A stretch of 64,000 nucleotides of DNA from Lacinutrix himadriensis (GCF_001418105.1 NZ_LIQI01000022.1:372001-436000), one strand, 5' to 3'. Counted from the stretch's first letter, positions 1 to 9,780 are shown. Made by a program: numbers and translations. The notes: generated from the sequence alone by a model not told the origin.

Positions 1-592
1 CTTCACCTTTACCAGGCGTATCATTAATATATACTAAAGCACTCTGATTTTTACGTTTTCCGTTCACTAACACCAAAGTTCTACTTGGACCTAATCCACG
101 TAAATCTGCTGGATCAAAATGAGCCGTTCCATCAGAGATAGATTGCGTTGTAGAGTTAAAAGATGGCACCATATACGTTAACATCTTATCTACTGTTGGC
201 TGTCCTGTATTCTTTAATTCTTCAACACCAATATTATCTATTGGAACTGGTGAATCTAAAATAGACCTTGGTTTTGCTCTGTTACCTACAAGAATAACTT
301 CATCTAGAGAAACTCCAGACTGCAGTGTAATATTCATTACATTACCACTAACTGTTGCTTCTTGTTCTTCATATCCAACATATGAATATATCAAAACATC
401 ACCAGCATTGGCATCAATAGTATAATTACCATCAAAATCTGTAGTTGTACCATTGGTGGTTCCCTTTACAATAACAGAGGCTCCTGGTATTGGTCCAGAA
501 TCGTCAGAAACGCTACCTGTTACTTGTTGTGCACTCATAAAATGTGAAGTCCCTAATAATAGAAACAGCACCATAAAGAAGTTTTTTACCAT
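1..592 (-). CDS. TonB-dependent receptor, N-terminal part (runs off the window)
   Basis: The 5' part of an outer-membrane TonB-dependent receptor is read on the minus strand from ATG at 592; the gene continues beyond base 1. The product begins with a signal peptide ending near MSAQQ. A carboxypeptidase-regulatory-like beta-sandwich follows (GSVSDDSGPIPGASVIVKGT, then GTTTDFDGNYTI), as is typical of Bacteroidota receptors. The plug domain then starts, with LDEVILVG and the segment DLRGLGPSRTLVLVNGKRK. About 197 residues are visible. The substrate cannot be inferred because the barrel is missing and no SusD partner lies upstream. The gene is divergent from aspS, with a 190-bp gap between them. 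Confidence 0.9.
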   Translation of the reverse strand, partial: MVKNFFMVLFLLLGTSHFMSAQQVTGSVSDDSGPIPGASVIVKGTTNGTTTDFDGNYTIDANAGDVLIYSYVGYEEQEATVSGNVMNITLQSGVSLDEVILVGNRAKPRSILDSPVPIDNIGVEELKNTGQPTVDKMLTYMVPSFNSTTQSISDGTAHFDPADLRGLGPSRTLVLVNGKRKNQSALVYINDTPGKGE

Positions 593-756
593 AACTTTTG
601 ATTTATATTGTTTAAACAAAAAAACAACAAAATTGTTAATTATTTAAATTTTAATCACTTTTTATGAGTATATAATAATAAAAACATACTATAATCCCCG
701 ATATACACTATTAAAATTAGTTTTCACAATACCAATTAAAGTCACAATATAAATGT

Positions 757-764
757 TAAATTTG
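757..764 (+). promoter_or_regulatory. TAnnTTTG -7 promoter motif of aspS
   Basis: TAAATTTG matches the Bacteroidota -7 consensus TAnnTTTG exactly and lies 18 bases before the aspS ATG, implying a short leader. No clear -33 TTG element is seen. Confidence 0.6.
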
Positions 765-782
765 CACTTTAAATAAAAATTT

Positions 783-2537
783 ATGTACAGAAGTCATAAT
801 TGTGGTGAGTTAAATGCATCACATATAAATACAGAAGTAACTCTTGCAGGTTGGGTTCAAAAATCGAGAGATAAAGGGTTTATTGCTTGGGTAGATTTAC
901 GAGATAGATACGGAATAACACAATTAGTGTTTGATGAAGAGCGTACTTCTAAAACGATGCTAGAACAAGCTCAAAAATTAGGTCGTGAATTTGTAATTCA
1001 AGTCAAAGGAACTGTTATTGAGCGTGCATCTAAAAACCCTAAGATGACTACTGGAGACATTGAAATCTTAGTTTCTGAATTAAATATTTTAAACGAAGCA
1101 TTAGTTCCTCCTTTCACTATTGAAGATGAAACGGATGGAGGTGAAGAACTACGTATGAAATATCGTTACTTAGATATTAGACGTAATCCTGTTAAAGACA
1201 ATTTAATCTTTAGAGCAAAAGTAACACAAGAGGTAAGAAACTACTTGTCTAACGATGGTTTTATAGAGGTAGAAACGCCTTATTTAATTAAATCTACTCC
1301 AGAAGGAGCTCGCGATTTTGTTGTGCCATCCAGAATGAATGCAGGACAATTTTACGCACTTCCACAATCGCCACAAACATTCAAACAACTACTTATGGTT
1401 GGTGGAATGGATAAGTATTTTCAAATTGTAAAATGCTTTAGAGACGAAGACTTACGTGCAGACAGACAGCCAGAATTTACACAAATTGACTGTGAAATGG
1501 CTTTTATAGAGCAAGAAGATATCTTAAATGCTTTTGAAGGATTGACACGTCATTTATTAAAAGAAGTAAATGGTGTTGAAGTAGAGAAATTTCCAAGAAT
1601 GCTTTATGATGACGCGATGCGTTTATACGGAAACGACAAACCAGATATTCGTTTCGGAATGGAATTTGGTGAACTTAATGCCGTAGCACAACACAAAGAA
1701 TTTGGCGTTTTCAATAGCGCAGAATTAGTTGTTGGTATTGCTGTTCCTGGCGGAAACTCATATACAAGAAAAGAAATAGATAAAATAATTGATTGGGTGA
1801 AGCGTCCGCAAGTTGGTGCTTTAGGGATGATTTATTCTAGATGTAACGATGATGGTACTTTTAAATCGTCTGTAGATAAATTTTACGATCAAGAAGATTT
1901 AGCAAAATGGGCCGAAATTACAGGAGCAAAACCTGGCGACCTAGTATGTGTATTATCTGGAGACACTAATAAAGTAAGAGCGCAGTTAAGTGCTTTACGT
2001 ATGGAATTAGCAACACGCTTAGGTTTACGCGACCCAAAAGTATTCGCACCTCTTTGGGTAATCGATTTCCCTTTATTAGAATTAGATGAAGAAACCGGAC
2101 ATTACCATGCCATGCATCATCCATTTACATCACCAAAACCTGGACAAATAGAATTATTAGATACCAACCCTGGAGAAGTGAAAGCCAATGCCTATGATTT
2201 GGTTTTAAACGGAAATGAAATTGGTGGAGGATCGATTAGAATTCACGATAAAAAAACACAAGCAATCATGTTAAAGCATTTAGGTTTTAGCGAAGAAGAA
2301 GCTAAAGCGCAATTTGGCTTTTTAATGGATGCTTTTGAATATGGTGCACCACCGCATGGTGGACTTGCTTTCGGACTAGATAGATTGGTTTCTATTTTAG
2401 GCGGACAAGAAACCATTAGAGATTTTATAGCATTCCCAAAAAACAATTCTGGCCGTGACGTCATGATAGACGCTCCTGCTCCAATTGATGATGAACAGTT
2501 AACCGAGTTAAGCTTAAAACTTAATTTGAAATCATAA
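783..2537 (+). CDS. aspS: Aspartate--tRNA ligase
   Basis: Charges tRNA-Asp with aspartate using ATP, in the cytoplasm. The 584-residue length is normal for the bacterial-type enzyme with an inserted GAD domain. Visible features are: an N-terminal OB-fold anticodon-binding domain ([20 protein letters not shown], about residues 20-45); class II motif 2 ([18 protein letters not shown], about 218-235); the GAD insertion (about 290-400); and motif 3 ([11 protein letters not shown], near 525). The ATG follows a -7 motif by 18 bases. The stop is followed at once by a hairpin terminator, so it is probably transcribed alone. No irregularities were seen. Confidence 0.98.
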   Translation: MYRSHNCGELNASHINTEVTLAGWVQKSRDKGFIAWVDLRDRYGITQLVFDEERTSKTMLEQAQKLGREFVIQVKGTVIERASKNPKMTTGDIEILVSELNILNEALVPPFTIEDETDGGEELRMKYRYLDIRRNPVKDNLIFRAKVTQEVRNYLSNDGFIEVETPYLIKSTPEGARDFVVPSRMNAGQFYALPQSPQTFKQLLMVGGMDKYFQIVKCFRDEDLRADRQPEFTQIDCEMAFIEQEDILNAFEGLTRHLLKEVNGVEVEKFPRMLYDDAMRLYGNDKPDIRFGMEFGELNAVAQHKEFGVFNSAELVVGIAVPGGNSYTRKEIDKIIDWVKRPQVGALGMIYSRCNDDGTFKSSVDKFYDQEDLAKWAEITGAKPGDLVCVLSGDTNKVRAQLSALRMELATRLGLRDPKVFAPLWVIDFPLLELDEETGHYHAMHHPFTSPKPGQIELLDTNPGEVKANAYDLVLNGNEIGGGSIRIHDKKTQAIMLKHLGFSEEEAKAQFGFLMDAFEYGAPPHGGLAFGLDRLVSILGGQETIRDFIAFPKNNSGRDVMIDAPAPIDDEQLTELSLKLNLKS

Positions 2538-2541
2538 TTTT

Positions 2542-2567
2542 AAAATCCTGCTTTTGCAGGATTTTTT
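2542..2567 (+). terminator. Rho-independent terminator of aspS
   Basis: The stem AAAATCCTGC/GCAGGATTTT has a TTTT loop and a T tail, 4 bases after the aspS stop. It also shows that an ATG at 2554 cannot be the start of the following gene. Confidence 0.85.
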
Positions 2568-2580
2568 AGTCCTAATAATA

Positions 2581-4373
2581 ATGCCAAAAAAAACCATTTT
2601 AAAACAAATTCTTATTTGGAGAGCCAAGCACATTTCCAAACGGCAATTTGTTTACATACTAAGTATCCTTATTGGTTTTGCTTCCGGTATGGGCGCAGTG
2701 GTATTAAAAAATTTAACGCATTTTATTCAGCACTTATTAGAAACTAAATTAATAAAAGATTACCATCACGCATTTTACTTTTTGTTTCCAATTTTAGGAT
2801 TAACGCTCGTTTATTTCAGTATTAAATACATAATAAGAAACAAAGTAAGCCACGGGATTCCTTCTACGCTCTATGCCATTTCCAAACGCAAAGGGATCAT
2901 GAAACGCTACCAAATGTTCGGTTCTATATTAACCGCTCCTCTAACGGTAGGTTTTGGTGGTTCGGTTGGACTAGAAGGCCCAACAGTAGCAACAGGAGCA
3001 GCATTAGGCTCCAACATTTCTAGAATGTTTCACATGAATCAAACTACTAGAACTTTACTTATTGGTTGCGCTGCTGCTGGTGCCATGAGTTCTATTTTTA
3101 AAGCACCCATTGCTGCTATTATTTTTGCTATTGAAGTGTTTAGTTTAGATTTAACCATTGCTTCGATGTTGCCTTTATTATTAGCATCGCTTTCCGCTAT
3201 TTTAACCTCTCGATTCTTCTTTGGAAGTGATGTACTATTACCTTTTAGCATTGAAGATAAATTCTATCTTTCTGATGCACCTTTTTATATTATTTTAGGA
3301 ATCGTTGCCGCTTTTATATCCAATATTTCACCGAAGTTTACGACCGTATTCAGAAGCTTTTCGACAAACTAAACAGTCCGATTAAAAAGCTGCTTGTTGG
3401 TGGTATCGGTATTGGAATTCTTGTTTATTTAATTCCGCCACTTTATGGGGAAGGCTTCGATGTTATTAATAATTTAATTGTCGGAAATCCAGAAAAAGCA
3501 TTGACAAACAATCTATTTGATATGGATTTAACCAACATTTGGACGGTTGTTTTTCTTTTAATCGGACTGATGCTTTTTAAAATTATTGCAAGCGCACTTA
3601 CTTTTGGAGCTGGTGGTGTTGGAGGTATTTTTGCTCCAACCCTTTTTATGGGAAGTATCATGGGTTTTACCATGTCGAAAATTATTAATCATTGCGGATT
3701 ATTTAAAACATCCATTTCCGAAAGTAATTTCACTTTAGTAGGTATGGCTGGTCTTCTTGCAGGTGTTCTGCATGCGCCGTTAACCGCTATTTTCTTAATA
3801 GCAGAACTTACTGGAGGCTATGAGCTTTTTATACCACTGATGCTTACTGCAACTATTTCATATAGTATTACCAAGTATTTTAAACCACATTCCGTATACA
3901 ACATGGAACTTGGAAGAAAAGGCGAATTAATTACCCACGACAAAGACCATGCTGTTTTAACTTTAATGGATATTGATAAAGTTATTGAAACAAACTTCAT
4001 TAAACTTAGCCCCGATATGACTTTAGAAGAAATAATCCAAAAAGCAGTCATCCAATCGAAACGTAATATTTACCCAGTTATAAACAAAGAAAGTCAAAGG
4101 TTAGAAGGCATTATTCTCTTAGATGATTTACGCCCTATCATGTTCGATCAATCCTTATATCATAATGTTATTGCATCCGATTTAATGCAGAAACCACCAG
4201 AAGTCATTAACTTAGACAAAGATAAAATGACCGATATTATGAAAAAATTTCAAGATAGTAGCGCTTGGAATTTACCTGTGAAAAAAGATGGGAAATACTA
4301 CGGATTCATATCCAAATCGAAGCTATTAACAGCTTATCGACGCCAGCTAATAAACTTACAAGGCGAGTCATAA
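2581..4373 (+). pseudogene. CLC-type chloride channel/transporter with CBS domains, one-base frameshift
   Basis: Voltage-gated chloride channel (CLC) family protein of about 597 residues, split into two frames. Frame 1 runs from ATG 2581 to TAA 3370-3372. The remainder is open from about 3321 to 4373 in the next frame. Aligned with the intact paralogue at 4601, conservation is unbroken if one base is added at 3319-3321 (IS then QYFTEVYDRIQKL against AS then VYFSKVFFAITNF). The missing base falls in a C run. Visible motifs are SHGIP, the filter segment GLEGPTVATG with gating Glu132, GAGGVGGIFAP, and two C-terminal CBS domains. The position of the internal proton glutamate is Val. No other stops are present, so the lesion is recent or a sequencing error. 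Confidence 0.88.
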
Positions 4374-4600
4374 TACAACATATCCAATAGTCCAAATCCA
4401 CAAACACAACCTATTACATGATAGTGTTTTAATACTATATTCGATTATTTTATTCGGAAAGTCCTAATTTTGTGAAATTATAACCTGTTTTACCAAAAAA
4501 AATATTGAAATTAGTATATCTTATAAGTTACTAGTAACAAAGAAATTAGAAGCTACTAGTAATAACAAACAGGATATAGAAAATTTAGTCCTTTAAAAAC
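4374..4600 (+). promoter_or_regulatory. Leader region of the second clc, with -7 motif and two ACTAGTAA sites
   Basis: TAATTTTG at 4465-4472 matches TAnnTTTG and lies 128 bases before the ATG, so a long leader is implied. Downstream, the 12-base palindrome GTTACTAGTAAC (4527-4538) is followed by a second CTACTAGTAAT about 26 bases later. The pair could bind a dimeric regulator, but this is inference only. Confidence 0.4.
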
Positions 4601-6385
4601 ATGCCATTAACCACCAAAAATCTATTACGCAGATTCTTAATTTGGAAATACAAGCACATTTCCGAAAGTCAGTTTGTGTATATTCTTAGTATTTTAGTTG
4701 GTTTTCTTGCAGGAATGGGTACTGTGGTTTTAAAAAATTTAACGCATTATATTCGCTTGCTTTTTGAGTTAAGCTTCTTCCGAAATAACCACCATGCACT
4801 TTATTTTATATTCCCAATAATAGGCTTATTATTAGTTTATATTATTAAACAAATATGGTTAAAAAAGCATATTGGCCATGGCATTTCATCCACCTTATAC
4901 GCCATATCGAAACTCAACGGAATAATTCCAAAGTATAATATTTACGCATCTTTAATCACCGCACCACTTACTGCTGGTTTTGGGGGTTCGGTAGGATTAC
5001 AAGGACCTGCTGTTAGCGTAGGAGCAGCGTTAGGCTCCAACGTTGCACGATTATTTAATATGAGCACAAAAACGAGATTACTATTAATCGGTTGTGCTGC
5101 TGCAGGCGCTATGGCATCTATGTTTAAAGCTCCCATTGCAGCCATCGTTTTTGCCTTAGAAATTTTTAGTCTGAATCTTGCTTTTACCTCTTTAGTCCCT
5201 CTATTATTGGCTTCCGTTTCGGCAGTATTAACATCGTATATGTTTTTAGGAACTGACGTACTGCTTCGTTTTGAATTAACCGATAAATTTGAAGTAAACG
5301 ACATTGGTTTTTATCTAGTTTTAGGTTTAGTAACGGCATTAGCTTCTGTCTATTTCTCAAAAGTATTTTTCGCAATAACCAATTTTTTTAAACAGTTTGA
5401 AAGTCGAGCAATTAGACTATTAATAGGTGGCTTAGCCATAGGCACCATTCTTTATTTTATTCCACCACTTTATGGTGAAGGTTACGGAATAATGAACAAC
5501 CTTTTAAAAGGAGATCATCTTTCTGCAATAGGAAAAACGCCTTTGGATTTAGATTTATCCAATATCTGGATCGTTATTGGTCTTTTAATAGGCATTGCCG
5601 TTTTTAAAGCCATTGCTATGACTGCAACTTTTGGAGCAGGAGGTGTAGGAGGTGTTTTTATACCAACACTTATTATGGGAAGCGCCATAGGTAATGCATT
5701 TGCTAAAATTATCAATAATATCGGATTAGGTTTTCATGTATCCGAATCTAATTTCACCCTTATCGGAATGACTGGATTAATGGCAGGAGTACTTCATGCG
5801 CCATTAACAGCTATTTTCTTGATTGCAGAAATCACTAGTGGTTATGAACTTTTTGTACCATTGATGACCGTTTCTGCCATTTCATTCGCCATCACAAAAT
5901 ATTATGTATCCCATTCCATTTACACCTTAAAACTAGCGCAACGTGGCGAATTGATGACACACGACAAAGACAAAAATGTTTTAATGGTTTTAGATATTAA
6001 TAAAGTTATTGAAACCAATTTCATCATTTTAAAACCAGAAATGAAATTGGGAGAGGTACTCAAAAATGCAGTGGCTAAATCTTCTAGAAATCATTTTCCA
6101 GTGGTAAACGATAAACATGAATTTTTAGGCGTTATTCGCTTGGACGATATTAGACACATGATGTTTAACACAGAACTTTACGACACCGTAGATGTCGCTA
6201 GCCTCATGCACGCCGATGCTGGCATCATTAATTATGAAGAAGACAGAATGCATGTTATTATGGATAAATTCAAGTCTAGCGGCGCATGGAATTTACCAGT
6301 TATTAAAGACGGAAAATATTATGGCTATATTTCAAGATCCAAACTATTAACCGCATACAGACAGCAATTAATAAATTTCACGTAG
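4601..6385 (+). CDS. CLC-type chloride channel/transporter with two CBS domains
   Basis: Inner-membrane anion channel or transporter, 594 residues, with a CLC core (about residues 25-430, some 10 or more membrane helices) and two C-terminal CBS domains (about 450-590) that may sense nucleotides. Motifs are GHGIS, the filter segment GFGGSVGLQGPAVSVG, and GAGGVGGVFIPTLIMG; a conserved Tyr follows in HSIYTLKL. Residue 134 is Gln where nearly all CLC proteins carry the gating glutamate (E148 in E. coli CLC-ec1). The internal-glutamate position is Ile in FALEIFS. Both changes point to passive or uncoupled anion conduction rather than Cl-/H+ exchange, which is an inference. It is a tandem paralogue of the upstream frameshifted gene, whose filter keeps Glu. 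Confidence 0.95.
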   Translation: MPLTTKNLLRRFLIWKYKHISESQFVYILSILVGFLAGMGTVVLKNLTHYIRLLFELSFFRNNHHALYFIFPIIGLLLVYIIKQIWLKKHIGHGISSTLYAISKLNGIIPKYNIYASLITAPLTAGFGGSVGLQGPAVSVGAALGSNVARLFNMSTKTRLLLIGCAAAGAMASMFKAPIAAIVFALEIFSLNLAFTSLVPLLLASVSAVLTSYMFLGTDVLLRFELTDKFEVNDIGFYLVLGLVTALASVYFSKVFFAITNFFKQFESRAIRLLIGGLAIGTILYFIPPLYGEGYGIMNNLLKGDHLSAIGKTPLDLDLSNIWIVIGLLIGIAVFKAIAMTATFGAGGVGGVFIPTLIMGSAIGNAFAKIINNIGLGFHVSESNFTLIGMTGLMAGVLHAPLTAIFLIAEITSGYELFVPLMTVSAISFAITKYYVSHSIYTLKLAQRGELMTHDKDKNVLMVLDINKVIETNFIILKPEMKLGEVLKNAVAKSSRNHFPVVNDKHEFLGVIRLDDIRHMMFNTELYDTVDVASLMHADAGIINYEEDRMHVIMDKFKSSGAWNLPVIKDGKYYGYISRSKLLTAYRQQLINFT

Positions 6386-6438
6386 TAGTCTAAAACATAA
6401 AAACTACTTTAGCCCATTAAAACAACAAATTCGAACCC

Positions 6439-6678
6439 ATGAAATATTTCCTATACCTTTTATTTATCGCCTGCTCTTCTAGTATTATTGCTGGTTATTT
6501 TTTAGAAGTAGACTATTCCGAAAAACTAATCGGATTTGGCGTTTTAGGTCTTTTCTTACTTTTCTTTCCGCTATTCACCTACCACACTTGGAAAAACAAA
6601 AACCTTCAAGATTATATGCTAACTAAAGAGAATTTAGACAAAATGCGCGAACGAGAAGGTGATAACCGAAAGTTATAA
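6439..6678 (+). CDS. Small two-helix membrane protein, function unknown
   Basis: 79 residues. An N-terminal hydrophobic helix (about 3-21) and a second one (about 30-50, GFGVLGLFLLFFPLFTYHTW) are followed by a charged tail of about 28 residues. It looks like a conserved short inner-membrane protein of flavobacteria; I do not recognise a named family. It lies 53 bases after clc on the same strand and may be cotranscribed with it. Start ATG 6439 directly precedes the hydrophobic segment. Confidence 0.65.
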   Translation: MKYFLYLLFIACSSSIIAGYFLEVDYSEKLIGFGVLGLFLLFFPLFTYHTWKNKNLQDYMLTKENLDKMREREGDNRKL

Positions 6679-6683
6679 TTTGG

Positions 6684-6853
6684 GCATTACCCTTTTCCGT
6701 AAAAACTACAAAGCGTCGCGCTATCCACTATATCTTTTCCGCGAAGCAGTCCCATATTTGTTATGGAATCACTTTAATAATCAGAAAAGCCTGAAGTTTT
6801 ATTACTTGTTTATCAAAGCTTCTTGAAAAGGATGCCGTTTCTATCGCTAATGC
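6684..6853. repeat. Dispersed repeat with terminal inverted repeats, copy 1
   Basis: The ends GCATTA (6684-6689) and TAATGC (6848-6853) pair with each other. Inside are a GTCGCGCTATCCACTATATC segment and, near the 3' end, GGATGCCGTTTCTATCGC. A second copy at 53219-53305 has the same internal order (GTCGCGCTTTCACTACTCGC, then ATGCCGCTCAATCCC), with ends GCGTTA/TAACGC. From memory, similar GGGCGTTACC...TAACGC elements are scattered through flavobacterial genomes. There is no coding capacity. Confidence 0.6.
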
Positions 6854-6982
6854 ACCAATCTACTAGCGTTCTTTTTCGCACACATGTAGATTTTGTTTTG
6901 CAAGTATTTCTTTATACATACCAACTAAGTTTCATTCCTTTAGTCTTTGCACGTGTTTTTTACCAATAAAACAGCTTTAAAA

Positions 6983-7157
6983 TGTTGGTGAAACAACAAC
7001 ATTAGTTTTAAATGTTGGTGAAAAACACCAACATTGGCTAATTTAATTTAGCCTTTGCATGTATTTTTTATTGTCTTTGTTGGTGTTTTTCAGCAACCCA
7101 AAAAAAACAAATTATAAACACACTAATTCTTGCCTTTGTTGGTGTTTTTCACCAACA
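6983..7157. repeat. Cluster of four TGTTGGTG/CACCAACA hairpins in the clc-tadA gap
   Basis: Four copies of a small inverted repeat lie in 175 bases. Two are perfect: 7013-7033, with stem TGTTGGTG, loop AAAAA and stem CACCAACA; and 7137-7157, with the same stems and loop TTTTT. Two are imperfect, at 6983-7001 and about 7079-7096. The A5 loop and T5 loop copies are the same unit in opposite orientations. No gene was found in the whole gap 6679-7203 apart from this cluster and the repeat before it. Confidence 0.6.
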
Positions 7158-7203
7158 AAATAAAAACACTAATTCAAATTCCGCTTATCACTAAAAAAAC
7201 GTT

Positions 7204-7617
7204 TCATAATTGCAGAAGCTTCTTCCGCAAAACACCACCTTCTACTTTTGTTTTAGGATGTAGTTTTGTTCCCATAACACCACAACCACGATGATCGTCT
7301 GTAGCACCATACACAATTTTTGAAATCTGACTCCAATACAAAGCACCTGCGCACATTTGACAAGGCTCTAACGTTACATATAAGGTACAGTTTTTAAGAT
7401 ACTTTCCTCCTAAAAAATTTGCAGCAGCAGTAATAGCTTGCATTTCGGCATGAGCAGTAACATCATTAAGCATTTCTGTTAAATTATGTGCTCTTGCAAT
7501 AATTCTGTCTTCTACAACAATAACAGCACCAACAGGAACCTCCCCTTTTTCTAAAGCAGCTTCCGCTTCTTGAAGTGCTTTTTTCATAAAATACGTGTCA
7601 TCAAAAGGTGTAATCAT
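7204..7617 (-). CDS. tadA: tRNA-specific adenosine deaminase
   Basis: Zinc-dependent deaminase that converts adenosine to inosine at the tRNA wobble position (A34 of tRNA-Arg). Cytidine/deoxycytidylate deaminase fold. The signatures are the zinc-binding and proton-shuttling HAE (in TAHAEMQA) and PCxxC (in LEPCQMCAGA). I chose ATG 7617, giving MITPFDDTYFM and about 137 residues, which matches TadA length. The open frame extends upstream to 7692, but that segment is hydrophobic, unlike TadA, and overlaps the dxs promoter region. Divergent from dxs. Confidence 0.93.
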   Translation of the reverse strand: MITPFDDTYFMKKALQEAEAALEKGEVPVGAVIVVEDRIIARAHNLTEMLNDVTAHAEMQAITAAANFLGGKYLKNCTLYVTLEPCQMCAGALYWSQISKIVYGATDDHRGCGVMGTKLHPKTKVEGGVLRKKLLQL

Positions 7618-7696
7618 AGCGGTAACTTCAAGGATTAATAATTCTTGTAAAAGTACAATTTCAAATGATATTAGTAATAGTATCATTTTCAAATAT

Positions 7697-7704
7697 TACA
7701 TTTG
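7697..7704 (+). promoter_or_regulatory. TAnnTTTG -7 promoter motif of dxs
   Basis: TACATTTG ends 6 bases before ATG 7711 and 15 before ATG 7720. Transcription would start at about the first ATG, so the message is leaderless or begins translation at 7720. Confidence 0.55.
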
Positions 7705-7710
7705 CAGTAG

Positions 7711-9477
7711 ATGAATACCATGCTGGACCATATTAATTACCCAAAAGATTTACGCCTTCTAAAACAAGAGCAATTACCTGCACTTGCCAAAGAACTGCGT
7801 GCCTTTATAATTAATATCGTTGCCACCAAAGAAGGACATTTAGGTGCTAGTCTTGGTGTTGTAGAACTCACTATTGCTTTACATTATGTGTTTAATACTC
7901 CCGAAGATTTATTAGTTTGGGATGTTGGTCACCAAGCCTATGTGCATAAACTACTTACGGGTAGAAAAAATACTTTTCACACCAACAGACAACTTGGTGG
8001 CATTTCTGGTTTTCCAAAACGCGAAGAAAGCATTTATGATACTTTTGGTGTTGGGCATTCTTCTACTTCTATTTCGGCTGCTTTAGGAATGGCTTTAGTT
8101 TCCCAATTAAAAGGAGAAGTAAACAAACAACATATTGCAGTAATTGGCGATGCTTCTATTGCAAGCGGAATGGCTTTTGAAGGACTAAACCATGCCGGAG
8201 TTACCAATGCTAACCTATTGGTTATTTTAAACGACAACGCTATTGGTATAGACCCTAGTGTTGGTGCTTTAAAACAATATCTAACCAACGTTAAAAAAGG
8301 AACACAAAAACAAGATAATATTTTTGAAGCTTTAAATTTTAATTATTCGGGACCAATAGATGGTCATGATTTACCTGCTCTAGTTTTAGAATTGGAACGT
8401 CTTAAAGAAGTTAAAGGTCCAAAGTTCTTACATATCATTACCACAAAAGGAAAAGGTTTAAAACAAGCTGAAGAAAACCAAGTAACCTATCATGCTCCAG
8501 GGAAGTTTAATGCAGAAACTGGAGATTTATATGAGAAAACCACCCAAATACAGCCTCCAAAATTTCAAGATGTTTTTGGTCATACTATTGTAGAACTTGC
8601 TAGAAAAAATGATAAAATAATTGGTATTACTCCCGCAATGCCTACTGGAAGTTCTTTAAAATACATGATGCAGGAATTCCCAGATCGTGCTTTAGATGTT
8701 GGTATTGCCGAACAGCATGCAGTAACATTAGCAGCAGGAATGGCAACACAAGGCTATATTCCTTTTTGTAACATTTACTCTACTTTTTTACAACGTGCCT
8801 ATGACCAAGTAGTACATGACGTAGCTTTACAGAAACTACCAGTAATATTTTGTTTAGACAGAGCTGGATTAGTTGGAGAAGATGGAGCCACACATCATGG
8901 TGTTTTTGATATAGCCTATTTAAGATGCATACCAAACCTCATCCTATTTTCTCCTAGAAACGAAATAGAACTTCGTGATATCATGTATACTGCACAACTT
9001 GGATTAGAATTACCAATTGCAATTCGCTATCCAAGAGGAAGAGGGGAAATAATAGATTGGAAACAACCTTTTACTACTATTGAAATTGGCAAAGGAACCT
9101 GTTTAAAAGAAGGAAAAAATATAGCCGTTTTAAGTATTGGCACTATGGCAACGAATGTAACAGACGCAATAGATTTGGTTTCTAATAAAATTAATGTTGC
9201 ACATTACGACATGCGTTTTATAAAGCCTCTGGATGAAACATTATTACACAAAATATGTAATACATACAAAAGCATTATTACTATCGAAGATGGCACTATT
9301 AAAGGTGGTTTTGGAAGTGCTATTCTAGAATTTGCAGCAAAAAACAATTATAAAAATGAAATAATCGTTTTAGGTGTTCCAGATAACTTTATAGAACAAG
9401 GTAGTACATTAGAATTACAACACGTACTGGAGTTAAACGCAGTAAGTATTGCTAAAAAAATAGAAGAGATCTGTTAA
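7711..9477 (+). CDS. dxs: 1-deoxy-D-xylulose-5-phosphate synthase
   Basis: First enzyme of the non-mevalonate isoprenoid pathway: pyruvate plus glyceraldehyde 3-phosphate gives DXP, with thiamine diphosphate as cofactor. 588 residues, normal for the family. The N-terminal ThDP-binding domain shows DVGHQAY and the GDASIASGMAFEGLNHAG...LNDN motif. The pyrimidine-binding transketolase domain (from about residue 290) contains DVGIAEQHAVTLAAG. The C-terminal transketolase domain contains RYPRGRG. Either ATG 7711 (MNTMLDH) or ATG 7720 (MLDH) could be the start; the promoter position slightly favours 7720. The stop overlaps the stop of a convergent 42-residue gene. Confidence 0.96.
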   Translation: MNTMLDHINYPKDLRLLKQEQLPALAKELRAFIINIVATKEGHLGASLGVVELTIALHYVFNTPEDLLVWDVGHQAYVHKLLTGRKNTFHTNRQLGGISGFPKREESIYDTFGVGHSSTSISAALGMALVSQLKGEVNKQHIAVIGDASIASGMAFEGLNHAGVTNANLLVILNDNAIGIDPSVGALKQYLTNVKKGTQKQDNIFEALNFNYSGPIDGHDLPALVLELERLKEVKGPKFLHIITTKGKGLKQAEENQVTYHAPGKFNAETGDLYEKTTQIQPPKFQDVFGHTIVELARKNDKIIGITPAMPTGSSLKYMMQEFPDRALDVGIAEQHAVTLAAGMATQGYIPFCNIYSTFLQRAYDQVVHDVALQKLPVIFCLDRAGLVGEDGATHHGVFDIAYLRCIPNLILFSPRNEIELRDIMYTAQLGLELPIAIRYPRGRGEIIDWKQPFTTIEIGKGTCLKEGKNIAVLSIGTMATNVTDAIDLVSNKINVAHYDMRFIKPLDETLLHKICNTYKSIITIEDGTIKGGFGSAILEFAAKNNYKNEIIVLGVPDNFIEQGSTLELQHVLELNAVSIAKKIEEIC

Positions 9478-9602
9478 TCGGTAACGTAATACTGATCATT
9501 TTCCACTTCTGAATCCTGATTACTGGACACTTCATTAATAACCAATAAACACGCAAACGTTACAAAGAATATAACAATTGCTCCTAGTAGGTTCTTTTTC
9601 AT
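9474..9602 (-). CDS. 42-residue single-pass membrane peptide
   Basis: ATG at 9602 to TAA at 9474-9476 on the minus strand encodes 42 residues: a basic start (MKKN), a hydrophobic helix (LLGAIVIFFVTFACLLVI) and an acidic tail rich in D, E, N and Q. The stop overlaps the dxs stop by a few bases, tail to tail. An exact TAnnTTTG -7 motif (TAAGTTTG, 9665-9672) lies about 60 bases upstream. The layout of start, helix and tail looks like a real small protein of unknown function. The alternative is chance, which the promoter makes less likely. Confidence 0.5.
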   Translation of the reverse strand: MKKNLLGAIVIFFVTFACLLVINEVSSNQDSEVENDQYYVTD

Positions 9603-9664
9603 AATTTAGTTTTTAATATTGTTTTCAAGAAACAATTTTATTAAACATCTATACTATTCGAAAT

Positions 9665-9672
9665 CAAACTTA
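9665..9672 (-). promoter_or_regulatory. -7 motif upstream of the 42-residue gene
   Basis: CAAACTTA on the plus strand reads TAAGTTTG on the minus strand, an exact TAnnTTTG match. Confidence 0.4.
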
Positions 9673-9780
9673 ATAAAAATATCGATTAAAAGCAATTTTA
9701 ATCCGCAAAACGCCTGATTTTTAACTATTCACACATTATACGTAGGAATAATATCACTTAACACTAAAGTTTATTGCATA

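Noticed and set aside
3316-3330. Programmed -1 frameshifting in the first clc
   Set aside because: There is no X XXY YYZ slippery heptamer at the junction and no family precedent. A simple missing base explains the alignment.
7618-7692. N-terminal extension of TadA from ATG 7692
   Set aside because: The 25 extra residues are hydrophobic, unlike TadA, and start inside the dxs promoter region.
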